A stretch of 64,000 bases of DNA, taken from positions 1 through 64,000 of the forward strand of contig JAEDHK010000004.1 of assembly GCA_016297005.1 (NCBI GenBank), written 5' to 3'. Source of the stretch: Clostridia bacterium. Its GTDB lineage: Bacteria; Bacillota; Clostridia; Christensenellales; DTU072. The translations under genes and the position numbers were made by a program. Below the pieces are notes generated by a model that did no database searches, was not told where the DNA came from, and worked only from the letters and a program-made list of their open reading frames with translations. Positions 50,341 through 57,992 of the stretch are shown one piece after another. Each line of letters begins with the position of its first letter. Position 1 is the first letter of the stretch.

Positions 50341-52011
50341 CTATTCCACTTCATACGCGACAGCCTCATACGGGCGCAAAACGTAGGAAGAAAGAGCGAC
50401 GGGCGCGTCGTCATAGTTATTCAAAACAAGCTTACTGTTTTTAAAAGAATATCCTTTCGGCAACTTGAACGAAACGCTTTTATCGGAGAAACTCGCAACG
50501 ATAAAGAGTCTCTTTCCGTTGTAGTTTCTTTCATAACAAAAGATCTTGTTGCTCTTCGGATAATACTCTTCAAAAGTACCGTAACGGATGACGTCGTTGC
50601 CTTTTCTGTAAGCGATTATTTTTTTGTAGAAATTCAAAATGGAATCAGGATCGCCCTGTTGCTGTTCGACGTTGACTTCGGTGTAGTTGGGATTGACCAT
50701 CATCCATGGCTTACCTGTGCTAAAACCGGCATTCTCGGCGGCGGACCACTGCATCGGCGTACGCGCGTTATCTCGGGCGCGTTTTCTCAATGCCCAACGA
50801 ACGATAGGAATCAGGGGCGGGAAAATCTTTTTGGCAAGGTCGTAGACGTTGATAGATACGATATCTTTATAGTCATCTCTATCCAGCCCTTCGATATTGG
50901 ACATACCGATCTCTTCGCCCTGATAAACGTACGGCGTTCCTTTCTGGCACTGCATAACGACGGCCAACATCTTCGCTACTTGCTTACGATATTCCACCTT
51001 TCCGAAACGAGGCATAGAGCGGGAATAGTCGTGATTCTCCAAGAAAAGGCTGTTCCAGCAGTTGTCGGGCAGTTGTTGCCAGTTGTTCAGAATTTTCTTT
51101 AATCTCGACAGCTTAAACGGACGAGGTACGGCGGTCAGTACGGCGTCGCATTCCTGATGCTCGAAAGTAAAGATGCAATCCAGTTCTTCTCTGTCTTCGG
51201 CGACCATACTCTCCGCGTCTTTACGCTTGATCCCCTGTCCCTCGCCTACCGTCATACAGTCGTACCTGGACCAACTCTTTTCGTACAATTCGTGGATGTA
51301 TTCGTGGTAGTGAGGCCCGATTACAAAGTGCTCGTCGCCGCAAAGCATGGGATTAAACTTCCCATTGGGCAAGCCCTCTTCTTTGGAGATATAAATAATA
51401 ACGTCGCAACGGAAACCGTCGACGCCTTTTTCGAACCAATAGTTGCAGATGTCGGCGACTTCCTGACGCACCTTCGGATTATCCCAGTTGAGGTCAGGCT
51501 GCTTTTTACTGAACAGGTGCAGATAATATTCTCCCGTCGTCTCGTCATATTCCCAGGCTGAACCGGAAAAACGAGAGGACCAGTTATTCGGCGGTTTCTT
51601 TCCGTCTTTGGCTCTACCCTTTCTCCAAATATAATAATCACGGTACGGATTATCTTTCGACGAGCGGGATTGCTTAAACCATTCGTGCTCGTCACTGGTA
51701 TGATTGACAACAAGGTCCATCACAAGTTTGATGCCGCGGGCATGCATTCCGTCCACCATCTCCTGCCAGTCTTCCAGCGTGCCGAATTCGTCCATGATAT
51801 CACGATAATCGCTGATATCGTAGCCGTTATCGTCGTTAGGCGACTTATAGCACGGAGACAGCCATACGCAGGTCACTCCGAGCTCTTTCAGATAATCCAA
51901 CTTGCTGATGATACCGCGGATATCGCCGATACCGTCGCCGTTACTGTCGCAAAAACTTCGCGGGTAAATCTGATAAATTACCGCGTCCTTATACCAACGT
52001 GTTCTTTCCAT
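50341..52011 (-). CDS. GH13 alpha-glucosidase / oligo-1,6-glucosidase family
   Basis: 556-aa intracellular glycoside hydrolase (no signal peptide) of the GH13 oligo-1,6-glucosidase group, which cleaves alpha-linked glucose from short oligosaccharides. Conserved regions: DLVVNH (99-104), GVDGFRCDVI with nucleophile Asp203, MTVGEG with acid/base Glu257, and LENHDYSR with Asp328. The N-terminus WYKDAVIYQIYPRSFCDSNGDGIGDI is diagnostic. The usual QPR after NHD reads YSR, and MxVIN reads CDVIIYIS, so specificity may deviate. GGAG precedes the ATG. Monocistronic, with its own promoter and terminator. Confidence 0.93.
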   Translation of the reverse strand: MERTRWYKDAVIYQIYPRSFCDSNGDGIGDIRGIISKLDYLKELGVTCVWLSPCYKSPNDDNGYDISDYRDIMDEFGTLEDWQEMVDGMHARGIKLVMDLVVNHTSDEHEWFKQSRSSKDNPYRDYYIWRKGRAKDGKKPPNNWSSRFSGSAWEYDETTGEYYLHLFSKKQPDLNWDNPKVRQEVADICNYWFEKGVDGFRCDVIIYISKEEGLPNGKFNPMLCGDEHFVIGPHYHEYIHELYEKSWSRYDCMTVGEGQGIKRKDAESMVAEDREELDCIFTFEHQECDAVLTAVPRPFKLSRLKKILNNWQQLPDNCWNSLFLENHDYSRSMPRFGKVEYRKQVAKMLAVVMQCQKGTPYVYQGEEIGMSNIEGLDRDDYKDIVSINVYDLAKKIFPPLIPIVRWALRKRARDNARTPMQWSAAENAGFSTGKPWMMVNPNYTEVNVEQQQGDPDSILNFYKKIIAYRKGNDVIRYGTFEEYYPKSNKIFCYERNYNGKRLFIVASFSDKSVSFKLPKGYSFKNSKLVLNNYDDAPVALSSYVLRPYEAVAYEVE

Positions 52012-52039
52012 CTGGTTTCTCCTTTGGCTTTATACGTAT

Positions 52040-52068
52040 ATTTTAATATAAAACCTTGTATTTTGCAA
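52040..52068 (-). promoter_or_regulatory. promoter of the GH13 gene
   Basis: On the minus strand TTGCAA (52068-52063), a 17-bp spacer and TAAAAT (52045-52040), 28 bases upstream of the ATG at 52011. No obvious catabolite-response element was seen. Confidence 0.6.
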
Positions 52069-52088
52069 TAATGAAATCTTCCCTGAAA

Positions 52089-53333
52089 CTATCCGCAAAT
52101 GGTCTTTTTTATTCCTTCGCATATAATCGCAAGACCGCGCTCGAGTTCTTCTCTCTCGATGACGAGCGACGGCAATAATTTAAGAACGCTCGCTCCCTTA
52201 CCTGCGGTTTCTATCACAAGGCCGCGTAAAAAACACTCTTCACGAACTCGTCGGGCGACGTCGTCGCCGATTGCGGAAAAATCGAAACCATGAATGAGCC
52301 CGATTCCGCGACGAGAAATACGTTCGTCGATCGTAGCGATCCGTTCGTAAAAAAACTGCTCGATAAAGGCGCCGTCGTCGCGCACTTTTTTCATCAGGGC
52401 ATCGGTTTTGTAATATTCAAGAGCCGTTGTTGCGGCGACCAAAGAAAGCTGATTTGCGCGGAAAGTGCCGTTATGCTCTCCCGGCTTCCAGACGTCCGCT
52501 TCGGGCTTAACAAGAAGAATCGACAACGGCAAACCGTATCCGCCGACCGACTTAGCCAAAACCACGATATCGGGGACGATCTCCGCCCGCTCGAACGAAA
52601 AAAAGTTGCCCGTCCGACCGCATCCGACTTGCACGTCGTCTACAATAAGAAGAACGCCGTATTCCTTGCATAAAGAGGCTAAATCACGAAGCCACTCTCT
52701 GCCCGAAACTATTACTCCGCCCTCTGCCTGCACCGTTTCCAAAATAACCGCCGCAGGAAGCTCTTTTCCGGATTTGTCATCCGAGAACATCTTTTTAAGG
52801 AACCCAATTGAACCAAATTCATCATTCCGACAGAGCGGATACGGCGCAAAAGTCACGTCGAAATTCGCGCCGAAAAGTTGTTTATGACGAGAATAACTGA
52901 CGGACATGCTCCCGGCGGTCATGCCGTGAAAGGATCCGTAAAAAGCAACGACGCCGGTTCTTCCCGTGACCTTTCTGGCAAGTTTCAGCGCGGCCTCAAC
53001 GGCATTGGTACCCGTCGGTCCGCAAAACATAATCTTATAGTCCAAGCCGCGCGGCTGAAAAATAATTTCGGAAAAAGAACGTAAAAAGCTTCCCGTTACG
53101 ACGGTGTCCATATCGAGCGATTGTACGATCCCGTCGTTTTCAATATACTCGATTATTTTTTGTTTGATAAAATCGTTATTATGGCCGTAATTGAGCGCGC
53201 CTGCGCCGGAAAAGAAGTCGAGATACTCTTTGTCTTCCGTATACAAACGACTTCCCTTCGCCCGAACGAATCGCGCGGGGAACTCGCGACAATAATATCT
53301 TACGTTGGATTCTATACGCTCTTCCGTCGTCAT
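52089..53333 (-). CDS. class III aminotransferase, EctB-like (diaminobutyrate--2-oxoglutarate type)
   Basis: 414-aa PLP enzyme closely resembling EctB, which makes L-2,4-diaminobutyrate from aspartate semialdehyde and glutamate. Diagnostic segments are FSGAGALNYGHNN, GPTGTNAVEAALKLAR (105-120), FYGSFHGMTAGSMSVS, VDDVQVGCGRTG, VVLAKSVGGYGLPLS with PLP-lysine K261, and WKPGEHNGTFRANQ. It is preceded 23 bp upstream by a 61-aa hydrophobic gene, apparently in the same transcript. No ectA or ectC is present, so ectoine synthesis is not supported. Diaminobutyrate could serve another product. The SD CGGAG precedes the ATG. Confidence 0.87.
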   Translation of the reverse strand: MTTEERIESNVRYYCREFPARFVRAKGSRLYTEDKEYLDFFSGAGALNYGHNNDFIKQKIIEYIENDGIVQSLDMDTVVTGSFLRSFSEIIFQPRGLDYKIMFCGPTGTNAVEAALKLARKVTGRTGVVAFYGSFHGMTAGSMSVSYSRHKQLFGANFDVTFAPYPLCRNDEFGSIGFLKKMFSDDKSGKELPAAVILETVQAEGGVIVSGREWLRDLASLCKEYGVLLIVDDVQVGCGRTGNFFSFERAEIVPDIVVLAKSVGGYGLPLSILLVKPEADVWKPGEHNGTFRANQLSLVAATTALEYYKTDALMKKVRDDGAFIEQFFYERIATIDERISRRGIGLIHGFDFSAIGDDVARRVREECFLRGLVIETAGKGASVLKLLPSLVIEREELERGLAIICEGIKKTICG

Positions 53334-53356
53334 TTTCCGCTCCGAAAAGATTATTC

Positions 53357-53542
53357 TTAAAAAAGATGGAATTTAAACTTCAACAAAAGCACAACGATCG
53401 TCGCAACAACCGCAACGACCGCCAAAAGAACGACGCATCCCAAAGAACATCCGGCGTTACCGATCTTAATGCCCAGACACCCTTCCAACTCGCTTGCGCC
53501 GTTTCTTACGCCGTCCCGACGTCCGAAAAATCCTTTTGGCAT
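53357..53542 (-). CDS. small hydrophobic Gly/Cys protein (61 aa) upstream of the EctB-like gene
   Basis: 61-aa unrecognised protein. Residues 1-30 are polar and Gly-rich (FGRRDGVRNGASELEG), with Cys22. A GNAGCSLGC motif (Cys32, Cys36) leads into one transmembrane segment (about 35-54), followed by a basic tail LKFKFHLF. There is no N-terminal signal, so the membrane segment is C-terminal. The gene is supported by GGAGG 6 bases before the ATG and by a near-consensus promoter just upstream. It is followed after 23 bp by the aminotransferase gene. It could be a small membrane protein or a peptide precursor; neither is proven. Confidence 0.72.
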   Translation of the reverse strand: MPKGFFGRRDGVRNGASELEGCLGIKIGNAGCSLGCVVLLAVVAVVATIVVLLLKFKFHLF

Positions 53543-53563
53543 ATCGCACCTCCGTTTTTCATA

Positions 53564-53592
53564 ATCATATCACGCATAACATCTCCTGTCAA
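53564..53592 (-). promoter_or_regulatory. promoter of the 61-aa gene and EctB-like gene
   Basis: On the minus strand TTGACA (53592-53587), a 17-bp spacer and TATGAT (53569-53564), with a transcription start predicted about 15 bases before the start codon of the small protein. Confidence 0.8.
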
Positions 53593-53779
53593 TTTCTTTC
53601 ATTTTAAATAAGAAATTCTTCCTGAAAGAGAGATAAAACTCGAAGCTACATGAAAGATTATACCGGGAAAAACGCACGGCGGCGTTTTGGCTTTTTACGG
53701 TAAATATCAAAGGAATGAAAACGCTTTTTTACTTATGGACATAATTGACCTCGGAATATGAATCGGGAATCCTATAATA

Positions 53780-53815
53780 AATAAAGGAAGGAACTTTTGA
53801 AAAGTTCCTTCCTCG
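53780..53815 (-). terminator. intrinsic terminator of the Gfo/Idh-isomerase operon
   Basis: A near-perfect palindrome GGAAGGAACTTTT / AAAAGTTCCTTCC (53786-53812), followed on the minus strand by TTTATTTATT, about 30 bases after the isomerase stop. Confidence 0.88.
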
Positions 53816-53844
53816 AAAAAATATGTTGCGTTTTACCTGTCTTT

Positions 53845-54588
53845 TTACTTGCCGAGCGACTTAAGATAGTCGATACAACGTTTCACTTCGGAAATGCCGT
53901 CCGGCTTTTGGGTTTCGCTCTCTACGACGATACCGAATCCGAGCTCGATGGCCTTATTGAGCACGGCTTCGACGGGTGCTTCTCCCGAGCCAAGGCTCAT
54001 ACCCTGCGCCGGTTTAAATAACTTTCTCTTAAAACCGTCTTTCAAGTGGATCAGACGAATGCGTGAGGCATACTTTTCGATATGCGCAACGGGATCGATT
54101 CCGGCGTTGAACGCCCAGAAAGTATCCACTTCGAGTCCACAGGAGGTTTCGTTCGTCAGACGCGGATAAAAAACGGGCGTAAAGCACTTTTTGGCAAACT
54201 CATGAGAGTGGTTATGGAAAGACAACGTAAGTCCCTCTTTGGCCAGAATGGGTTGCACGATATTGATACGCGCAAGCGTTGCGTTCTGTTGCGTTTTGTT
54301 GCCGATCGGAGCGCCGGGAATAACGACGTTCTTATTGCCGATCTCTTTCATATATTCGATGGTGGCGCCGATTTTCTCGTCGGTCAGTTCTCCGAGAACG
54401 GTGTGCGTACCGAATACTTTCAGACCATTATCGTCCAAAATTTTCTTGATTTCTTTGGCAGAGTAGTCGAAAAACCCTGCGAATTCCACACCCGCATAAC
54501 CGAGCTCCGCCACCTTTTTCATCGTGCCGGGCAGGTCTTTTTTCATTGCGTCGCGGACGCTGTACAGTTGTAAGCCGTATTCTTGCAT
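53845..54588 (-). CDS. sugar phosphate isomerase/epimerase family (xylose-isomerase-like TIM barrel)
   Basis: 247-aa AP_endonuc_2/xylose-isomerase-like barrel enzyme. Expected features are the start YGLQLYSVRDAM, ELGYAGVEFAGFFDYSA, THTVLGEL, LSFHNHSHEFAK (metal and substrate His), CGLEVDTFWAFNAGIDP (acidic ligand), RLIHLKDGF, GSGEAPVEAVL and VVESETQ. Such enzymes interconvert sugars or inositols (IolE/IolI-like) or act as 3-keto-sugar epimerases. It lies 9 bp after the Gfo/Idh/MocA gene in one operon, a common pairing for oxidised-sugar metabolism. GGAGG precedes the ATG. The exact substrate is not determinable. Confidence 0.9.
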   Translation of the reverse strand: MQEYGLQLYSVRDAMKKDLPGTMKKVAELGYAGVEFAGFFDYSAKEIKKILDDNGLKVFGTHTVLGELTDEKIGATIEYMKEIGNKNVVIPGAPIGNKTQQNATLARINIVQPILAKEGLTLSFHNHSHEFAKKCFTPVFYPRLTNETSCGLEVDTFWAFNAGIDPVAHIEKYASRIRLIHLKDGFKRKLFKPAQGMSLGSGEAPVEAVLNKAIELGFGIVVESETQKPDGISEVKRCIDYLKSLGK

Positions 54589-54597
54589 GTTGCCTCC

Positions 54598-55773
54598 TTA
54601 AAACTCCGGAAGTTCGATTTCCACTTCTTTACCGAGTTTTGCGCTGCGTACGATACCGTCGATGATCGCCTGGTTGTAAATAATCTGTTCCGGCGGAGCG
54701 GAAACGTCGGTATTGTTACGAACGGCGTCGACAAAGCCGCGGATTTTCAGATAGAAGACGTTCGGGCTGGAAAACTTCTTGACCTTTTTCTTGGTAATCA
54801 GTCCGGTCGTCTGATTGACGTGAGACAGTTCCATCGGTTTAGGAATACTCCCGTTCCAGCAGGGCGTCGAGGGCACGCGAAGGGCCTTTTTCGTGCCGAA
54901 AAACAGGGTGTCGCCGGGGGTGTTGAGGTTCATCGCCCACGCAATACGGAAATCGAGGCAAATGCCGCCTTCCAAACGAATAAAGCCGGCCGCAAAATCG
55001 TCTACGCCGAACTTCTCCGCATACTCGGGATGTCCGACATAGGTTTTGGGATCCTTGCCGAAACTGTCGTTCAGGTATCCGCTGACGGTAAGCGGCTTCG
55101 GATACCCGAGCGCATTCAGAACAAGGTCGAGAGAATAGCACCCGATATCGCCCACCGCGCCGATGCCGGCCGTATCGCCTTCGATAAAAGAAGTGCCGAA
55201 AGGCGTCGGAATACCGTTGGTACGTCCGCCGCCCGTCTGAACGTAGTACACTTTGCCCAGTTCTCCGCTTTGGACGACCTTTTTGAGCTCTTGGAAGTTG
55301 GGATCCATACGCGGTTGGAAACCGATGGACAACTTCTTGCCCGATTCTTTTGCCGCTTTGGTCATGGCGATGGCTTCTTCGATGGTAACGCACATCGGCT
55401 TTTCGCACATAACGTTAACGCCGGCGTTCAATGCGTAAATAGAGCACTCCGCGTGCGTCTTGTTATAGGTACAAACGCTGACGATATCCAGCTTTTCGTT
55501 ATCGATCAGCTCTTTATGGCTACGATAGACGCGACAAGTAAGACCGTACTTTTTAGCAAATTTTTCCGCTTTGCCTTCAACAAGGTCCGCCACGGCGACG
55601 ATCTCCACGTCGTTCATTTTTTTATATTCGGCAACGTGACTGCCGGCGATCCACCCGCAACCGATAATACCTACTTTTAACTTTTCCCCGGTAAACGGCT
55701 TTTCTTTCTTCTTAAAAAGTCTTGCGAAAAAAGATTGTTTATCCCCGCCCGGAACTGCTAAATCATTAGCCAT
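54598..55773 (-). CDS. Gfo/Idh/MocA family NAD(P)-dependent oxidoreductase
   Basis: 391-aa dehydrogenase acting on sugars, inositol or glycosides. After an unusual basic and hydrophilic N-terminal extension of about 30 residues comes the Rossmann motif KVGIIGCGWIAGSH, then CTYNKTHAECSIYALNAG and the catalytic-lysine motif CEKPMCVT, GFQPRMDPNFQELK and GAVGDIGCYSLDLVLNALG (family His replaced in the GDIGCY context). The C-terminal beta-sheet domain is complete. It starts with GGGAGG upstream. First gene of an operon with the isomerase-like gene. Confidence 0.92.
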   Translation of the reverse strand: MANDLAVPGGDKQSFFARLFKKKEKPFTGEKLKVGIIGCGWIAGSHVAEYKKMNDVEIVAVADLVEGKAEKFAKKYGLTCRVYRSHKELIDNEKLDIVSVCTYNKTHAECSIYALNAGVNVMCEKPMCVTIEEAIAMTKAAKESGKKLSIGFQPRMDPNFQELKKVVQSGELGKVYYVQTGGGRTNGIPTPFGTSFIEGDTAGIGAVGDIGCYSLDLVLNALGYPKPLTVSGYLNDSFGKDPKTYVGHPEYAEKFGVDDFAAGFIRLEGGICLDFRIAWAMNLNTPGDTLFFGTKKALRVPSTPCWNGSIPKPMELSHVNQTTGLITKKKVKKFSSPNVFYLKIRGFVDAVRNNTDVSAPPEQIIYNQAIIDGIVRSAKLGKEVEIELPEF

Positions 55774-55811
55774 AAAAACCTCCCATATTAATTGAAACTA
55801 AGAATACAAAT

Positions 55812-55840
55812 ATTATAAAATGAGCGGGACTAAAAGTCAA
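55812..55840 (-). promoter_or_regulatory. promoter of the Gfo/Idh-isomerase operon
   Basis: On the minus strand TTGACT (55840-55835), a 17-bp spacer and TATAAT (55817-55812), about 40 bases before the start codon. Confidence 0.82.
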
Positions 55841-55872
55841 TATAAAACATTTCTTAAAAACGACTGTTTCAT

Positions 55873-55901
55873 TTGACTTTTTTTCCCGCGCATGCTACTA
55901 T
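55873..55901 (+). promoter_or_regulatory. promoter of the rubrerythrin gene
   Basis: TTGACT (55873-55878), a 17-bp spacer and TACTAT (55896-55901) with a TGC extension before the -10. Divergent from the Gfo/Idh promoter, with the two -35 boxes 32 bp apart. No clear PerR-like box was recognised. Confidence 0.65.
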
Positions 55902-55936
55902 AAATTAAATCTAAAAACAATAGGAGAAAATGCACC

Positions 55937-56485
55937 ATGAGAAAATGGAGATGCTCCGTTTGCGGAGAAATAGTAGAATCGGACGTCCGTCCGGACAAGT
56001 GCCCCAGATGCTTCGTCCCCGGGGATAAATTCGTCGAAGTGATCGAAGAAGGTTTGAATTGGGCTGCCGAACACGCTGTCGGTATCGCAAAAGACGTACC
56101 CGAAGACATCAAAGACGATCTTCGCGCCAACTTCAACGGCGAATGCAGCGAAGTCGGCATGTACCTCGCCATGAGCAGAGTAGCCTATCGCGAAGGTTAT
56201 CCCGAAATCGGCGCTTATTGGGAGAAAGCCGCCTATGAAGAAGCCGAACACGCCGCCAAGTTTGCCGAACTCCTCGGCGAAGTCCTGACCGACAGCACCA
56301 AGAAGAACCTTGAAATGCGCGTATCCGCCGAAAACGGCGCCACCGCCGGCAAGACCGACCTTGCTAAGCGCGCTAAGGCTCTCAATCTCGACGCCATCCA
56401 CGACACCGTGCACGAAATGGCTCGCGACGAAGCCCGCCACGGAAAAGCGTTCCTCGGTCTTCTCAATCGCTACTTCGGCAAATAA
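55937..56485 (+). CDS. reverse rubrerythrin (rubredoxin domain first)
   Basis: 182-aa non-haem iron peroxidase that protects anaerobes from hydrogen peroxide and oxygen. The rubredoxin FeS4 site is at the N-terminus (CSVC at 6-9 and CPRC at 22-25). The ferritin-like diiron domain follows, with iron ligands likely in NGECSEVGMY (near E69), YEEAEHA (101-105) and RDEARH (163-168). This order is opposite to classical rubrerythrin and matches clostridial reverse rubrerythrins. AGGAGA precedes the ATG. Monocistronic, with promoter and terminator. Confidence 0.95.
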   Translation: MRKWRCSVCGEIVESDVRPDKCPRCFVPGDKFVEVIEEGLNWAAEHAVGIAKDVPEDIKDDLRANFNGECSEVGMYLAMSRVAYREGYPEIGAYWEKAAYEEAEHAAKFAELLGEVLTDSTKKNLEMRVSAENGATAGKTDLAKRAKALNLDAIHDTVHEMARDEARHGKAFLGLLNRYFGK

Positions 56486-56510
56486 TTTACTCTTTTCATT
56501 AGAAAACAAT

Positions 56511-56546
56511 AAAAACAGAGGTTGGCATATACCTCTGTTTTTATTT
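56511..56546 (+). terminator. intrinsic terminator of the rubrerythrin gene
   Basis: AAAAACAGAGGT, an 8-base loop and ACCTCTGTTTTT, followed by ATTTG; it begins 25 bases after the stop codon. Confidence 0.88.
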
Positions 56547-56892
56547 GTTGTCAAATTTGACAATGGAGCGGACAATCTGTCTATACAAAATATGGAGAGA
56601 TTATATGGTTGTTTTTAAGCGCAAAGATAATCATTGAGGCTATAAAGTCTTAAGTTCCGTAAAAGTTTTTTGCATTGCTCTCCAAATACCGTTCTTGTCT
56701 ACTCTTCTTCATATAACGTATAGTCTTCTAAGGAAGGTACTTGAACATTGAAATAATATTCAATTTAGTCAAGTGTTTTTCGCAGCAAAAACGCTGCTTT
56801 TCATAGCATGCAGATAATCCGGCCAACACCGCAAAACAAAAAGCGCGCTCACGTTATACTTCGTGAGCGCGTTTTTTTATCCTACTTTTCCA
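56547..56892. other. gene-free interval with a possible orphan transcript
   Basis: No convincing coding sequence. A TTGACA at 56557-56562 with TCTATA/TATACA 17-19 bases on could be a weak promoter. A small hairpin GCAGC/GCTGC followed by TTTTC lies near 56783-56803, and a strong hairpin ends the interval. A small RNA on the plus strand is conceivable but unproven. Confidence 0.35.
56838..56879. terminator. bidirectional-looking intrinsic terminator
   Basis: GCGCGCTCACG, a short loop and CGTGAGCGCG, flanked by AAAAA on the left and TTTTTTT on the right, so both strands read as hairpin plus U-tract. It lies 14 bases after the stop of the minus-strand membrane protein and would also stop any rightward transcript from 56557. 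Confidence 0.85.
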
Positions 56893-57186
56893 TCAATAAA
56901 GAGCGGGATAATTTTGCAGTCCGATGATCGCTAACGTAACGAAGACGGCGTGCGCGGCAATAAATACCGTGCTGAGGATCCTGACCCAGTTGTTTTCCGC
57001 ATGGGCAGAGATGAAATACATCAAAGCGCCGATTGCGGCGACTATAAGGGTAGGAATAAAAAGAGTGGACGTAGAGGTGCCTACTCCAATGAAATAGAGT
57101 GCGATCGCAACGACGCTGGTAATTAGTCCAATGACGAAGCAAGCCGTACTCGTACTTTTCCTTTTAATCAATCCGTATTGTTCCAT
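56893..57186 (-). CDS. small membrane protein, three predicted TM segments (97 aa)
   Basis: 97-aa hydrophobic protein of unknown function. Three membrane segments are visible: about 15-35 (ACFVIGLITSVVAIALYFIG), 42-60 (LFIPTLIVAAIGALMYFIS) and 68-90 (VRILSTVFIAAHAVFVTLAI), after a short basic cytoplasmic start (LIKRKS). The start is supported by AAGGA immediately upstream, with tight spacing. A strong terminator follows. Monocistronic. No family recognised. Confidence 0.75.
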   Translation of the reverse strand: MEQYGLIKRKSTSTACFVIGLITSVVAIALYFIGVGTSTSTLFIPTLIVAAIGALMYFISAHAENNWVRILSTVFIAAHAVFVTLAIIGLQNYPALY

Positions 57187-57275
57187 GTCCTTAGTATGGA
57201 ACGGCCGAAAAAAAATTATGCACGACTTATTCTTTCGACGTCCGCATAACCGGATTCTTTGCGTACGAATGCGTA

Positions 57276-57304
57276 TTGACGGAGAAAACGGACGATGATA
57301 TAAT
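57276..57304 (+). promoter_or_regulatory. promoter of the GDPD/PfkB operon
   Basis: TTGACG (57276-57281), a 17-bp spacer and TATAAT (57299-57304). Transcription would start near 57311, which excludes an upstream TTG start codon at 57276 and supports the ATG at 57345. Confidence 0.82.
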
Positions 57305-57344
57305 CAGTATTGAGCAAAACCGGAAGCGGAGGTCAGAAAAAGGA

Positions 57345-57992
57345 ATGCTTTTTACGGCGCACAGCGGAGCCAATAAGACGAGACCGAACTCCCTCGACTA
57401 TTTCGAAGCGATGAAGCGCGTCAACGCCGACGTTCTCGAAGTGGACATCCGCAAAGTAGACGGCGAACTGCTACTAACGCACAATCGTCCATACTTTTGG
57501 CAAAAAAAGAACCTTTTGCCCCTGTCATACGCTTTTGAATTTATTAAAAATTACGATTTTTTGCTGAACTGCGACCTGAAAAAAGACGGCTGTGTGCCGG
57601 ACCTGATGAATCTTGCGGAAAAATACGGCGTACAAGACAGGATCATCATCACCGGATCGGCGGGGACGGAAACGGACAGAAAAGCCATTCGATTCGGCGA
57701 CTGGTACGTTAATTCGGAATACCTGCCGGAACTCTTTCCGCAAAACGCAGGTAAGATACGGAGTCTTCTCGAAGAATTCGGTCCCCGTGCGAAAGGGATC
57801 AACGTCGGCTATAAAAAGATCTCCGACGAATTTTTGTCGGCGTGCGAAAAAGAAAAGATATCGGTGTCGATCTTTACCGTCAACGACGCGGACCTGATCA
57901 AAAAATACGCCGCCTTTCCGGCGGTCGTAAATATAACGACGCAACTTGCCGACGAAGGACTGTCGGCTCTTGGTAAGGAGATCAGAAAATGA
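57345..57992 (+). CDS. glycerophosphodiester phosphodiesterase-like protein, divergent
   Basis: 215-aa GDPD-type barrel. The opening FTAHSGANKTRPNSLDYFEAM corresponds to the family HRG...PENT region, DVLEVDIRK to the ExD metal ligands and GELLLTHN to the second histidine. The usual Arg after the first His is Ser, PENT reads PNSL and HD reads HN, so activity may be altered. The C-terminal SIFTVNDADLIKKY matches the family's final strand (usually TVN). The start at 57345 is chosen because GGAGG lies 12 bases upstream and the promoter covers the earlier in-frame TTG. ATGA overlap with the kinase gene. Confidence 0.8.
   Translation: MLFTAHSGANKTRPNSLDYFEAMKRVNADVLEVDIRKVDGELLLTHNRPYFWQKKNLLPLSYAFEFIKNYDFLLNCDLKKDGCVPDLMNLAEKYGVQDRIIITGSAGTETDRKAIRFGDWYVNSEYLPELFPQNAGKIRSLLEEFGPRAKGINVGYKKISDEFLSACEKEKISVSIFTVNDADLIKKYAAFPAVVNITTQLADEGLSALGKEIRK

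Larger units (their letters stand above)
53543..53844. other. intergenic region between the 61-aa gene and the sugar isomerase gene
   Basis: Contains the 53564-53592 promoter and the 53786-53812 terminator. It also has a weak inverted repeat AAAACGC/GCGTTTT around 53673-53694 that, read leftward, is followed by a few T residues and may be a backup terminator. No coding sequence was seen. Confidence 0.5.

Noticed and set aside
52089..53333. Ectoine biosynthesis operon
   Set aside because: Only the EctB-like gene is present; neighbouring genes are not ectA or ectC.
56882..57142. Alternative minus-strand frame of 86 codons
   Set aside because: Overlaps the 97-aa membrane protein in another frame, lacks an SD, and is less protein-like than the three-helix frame.
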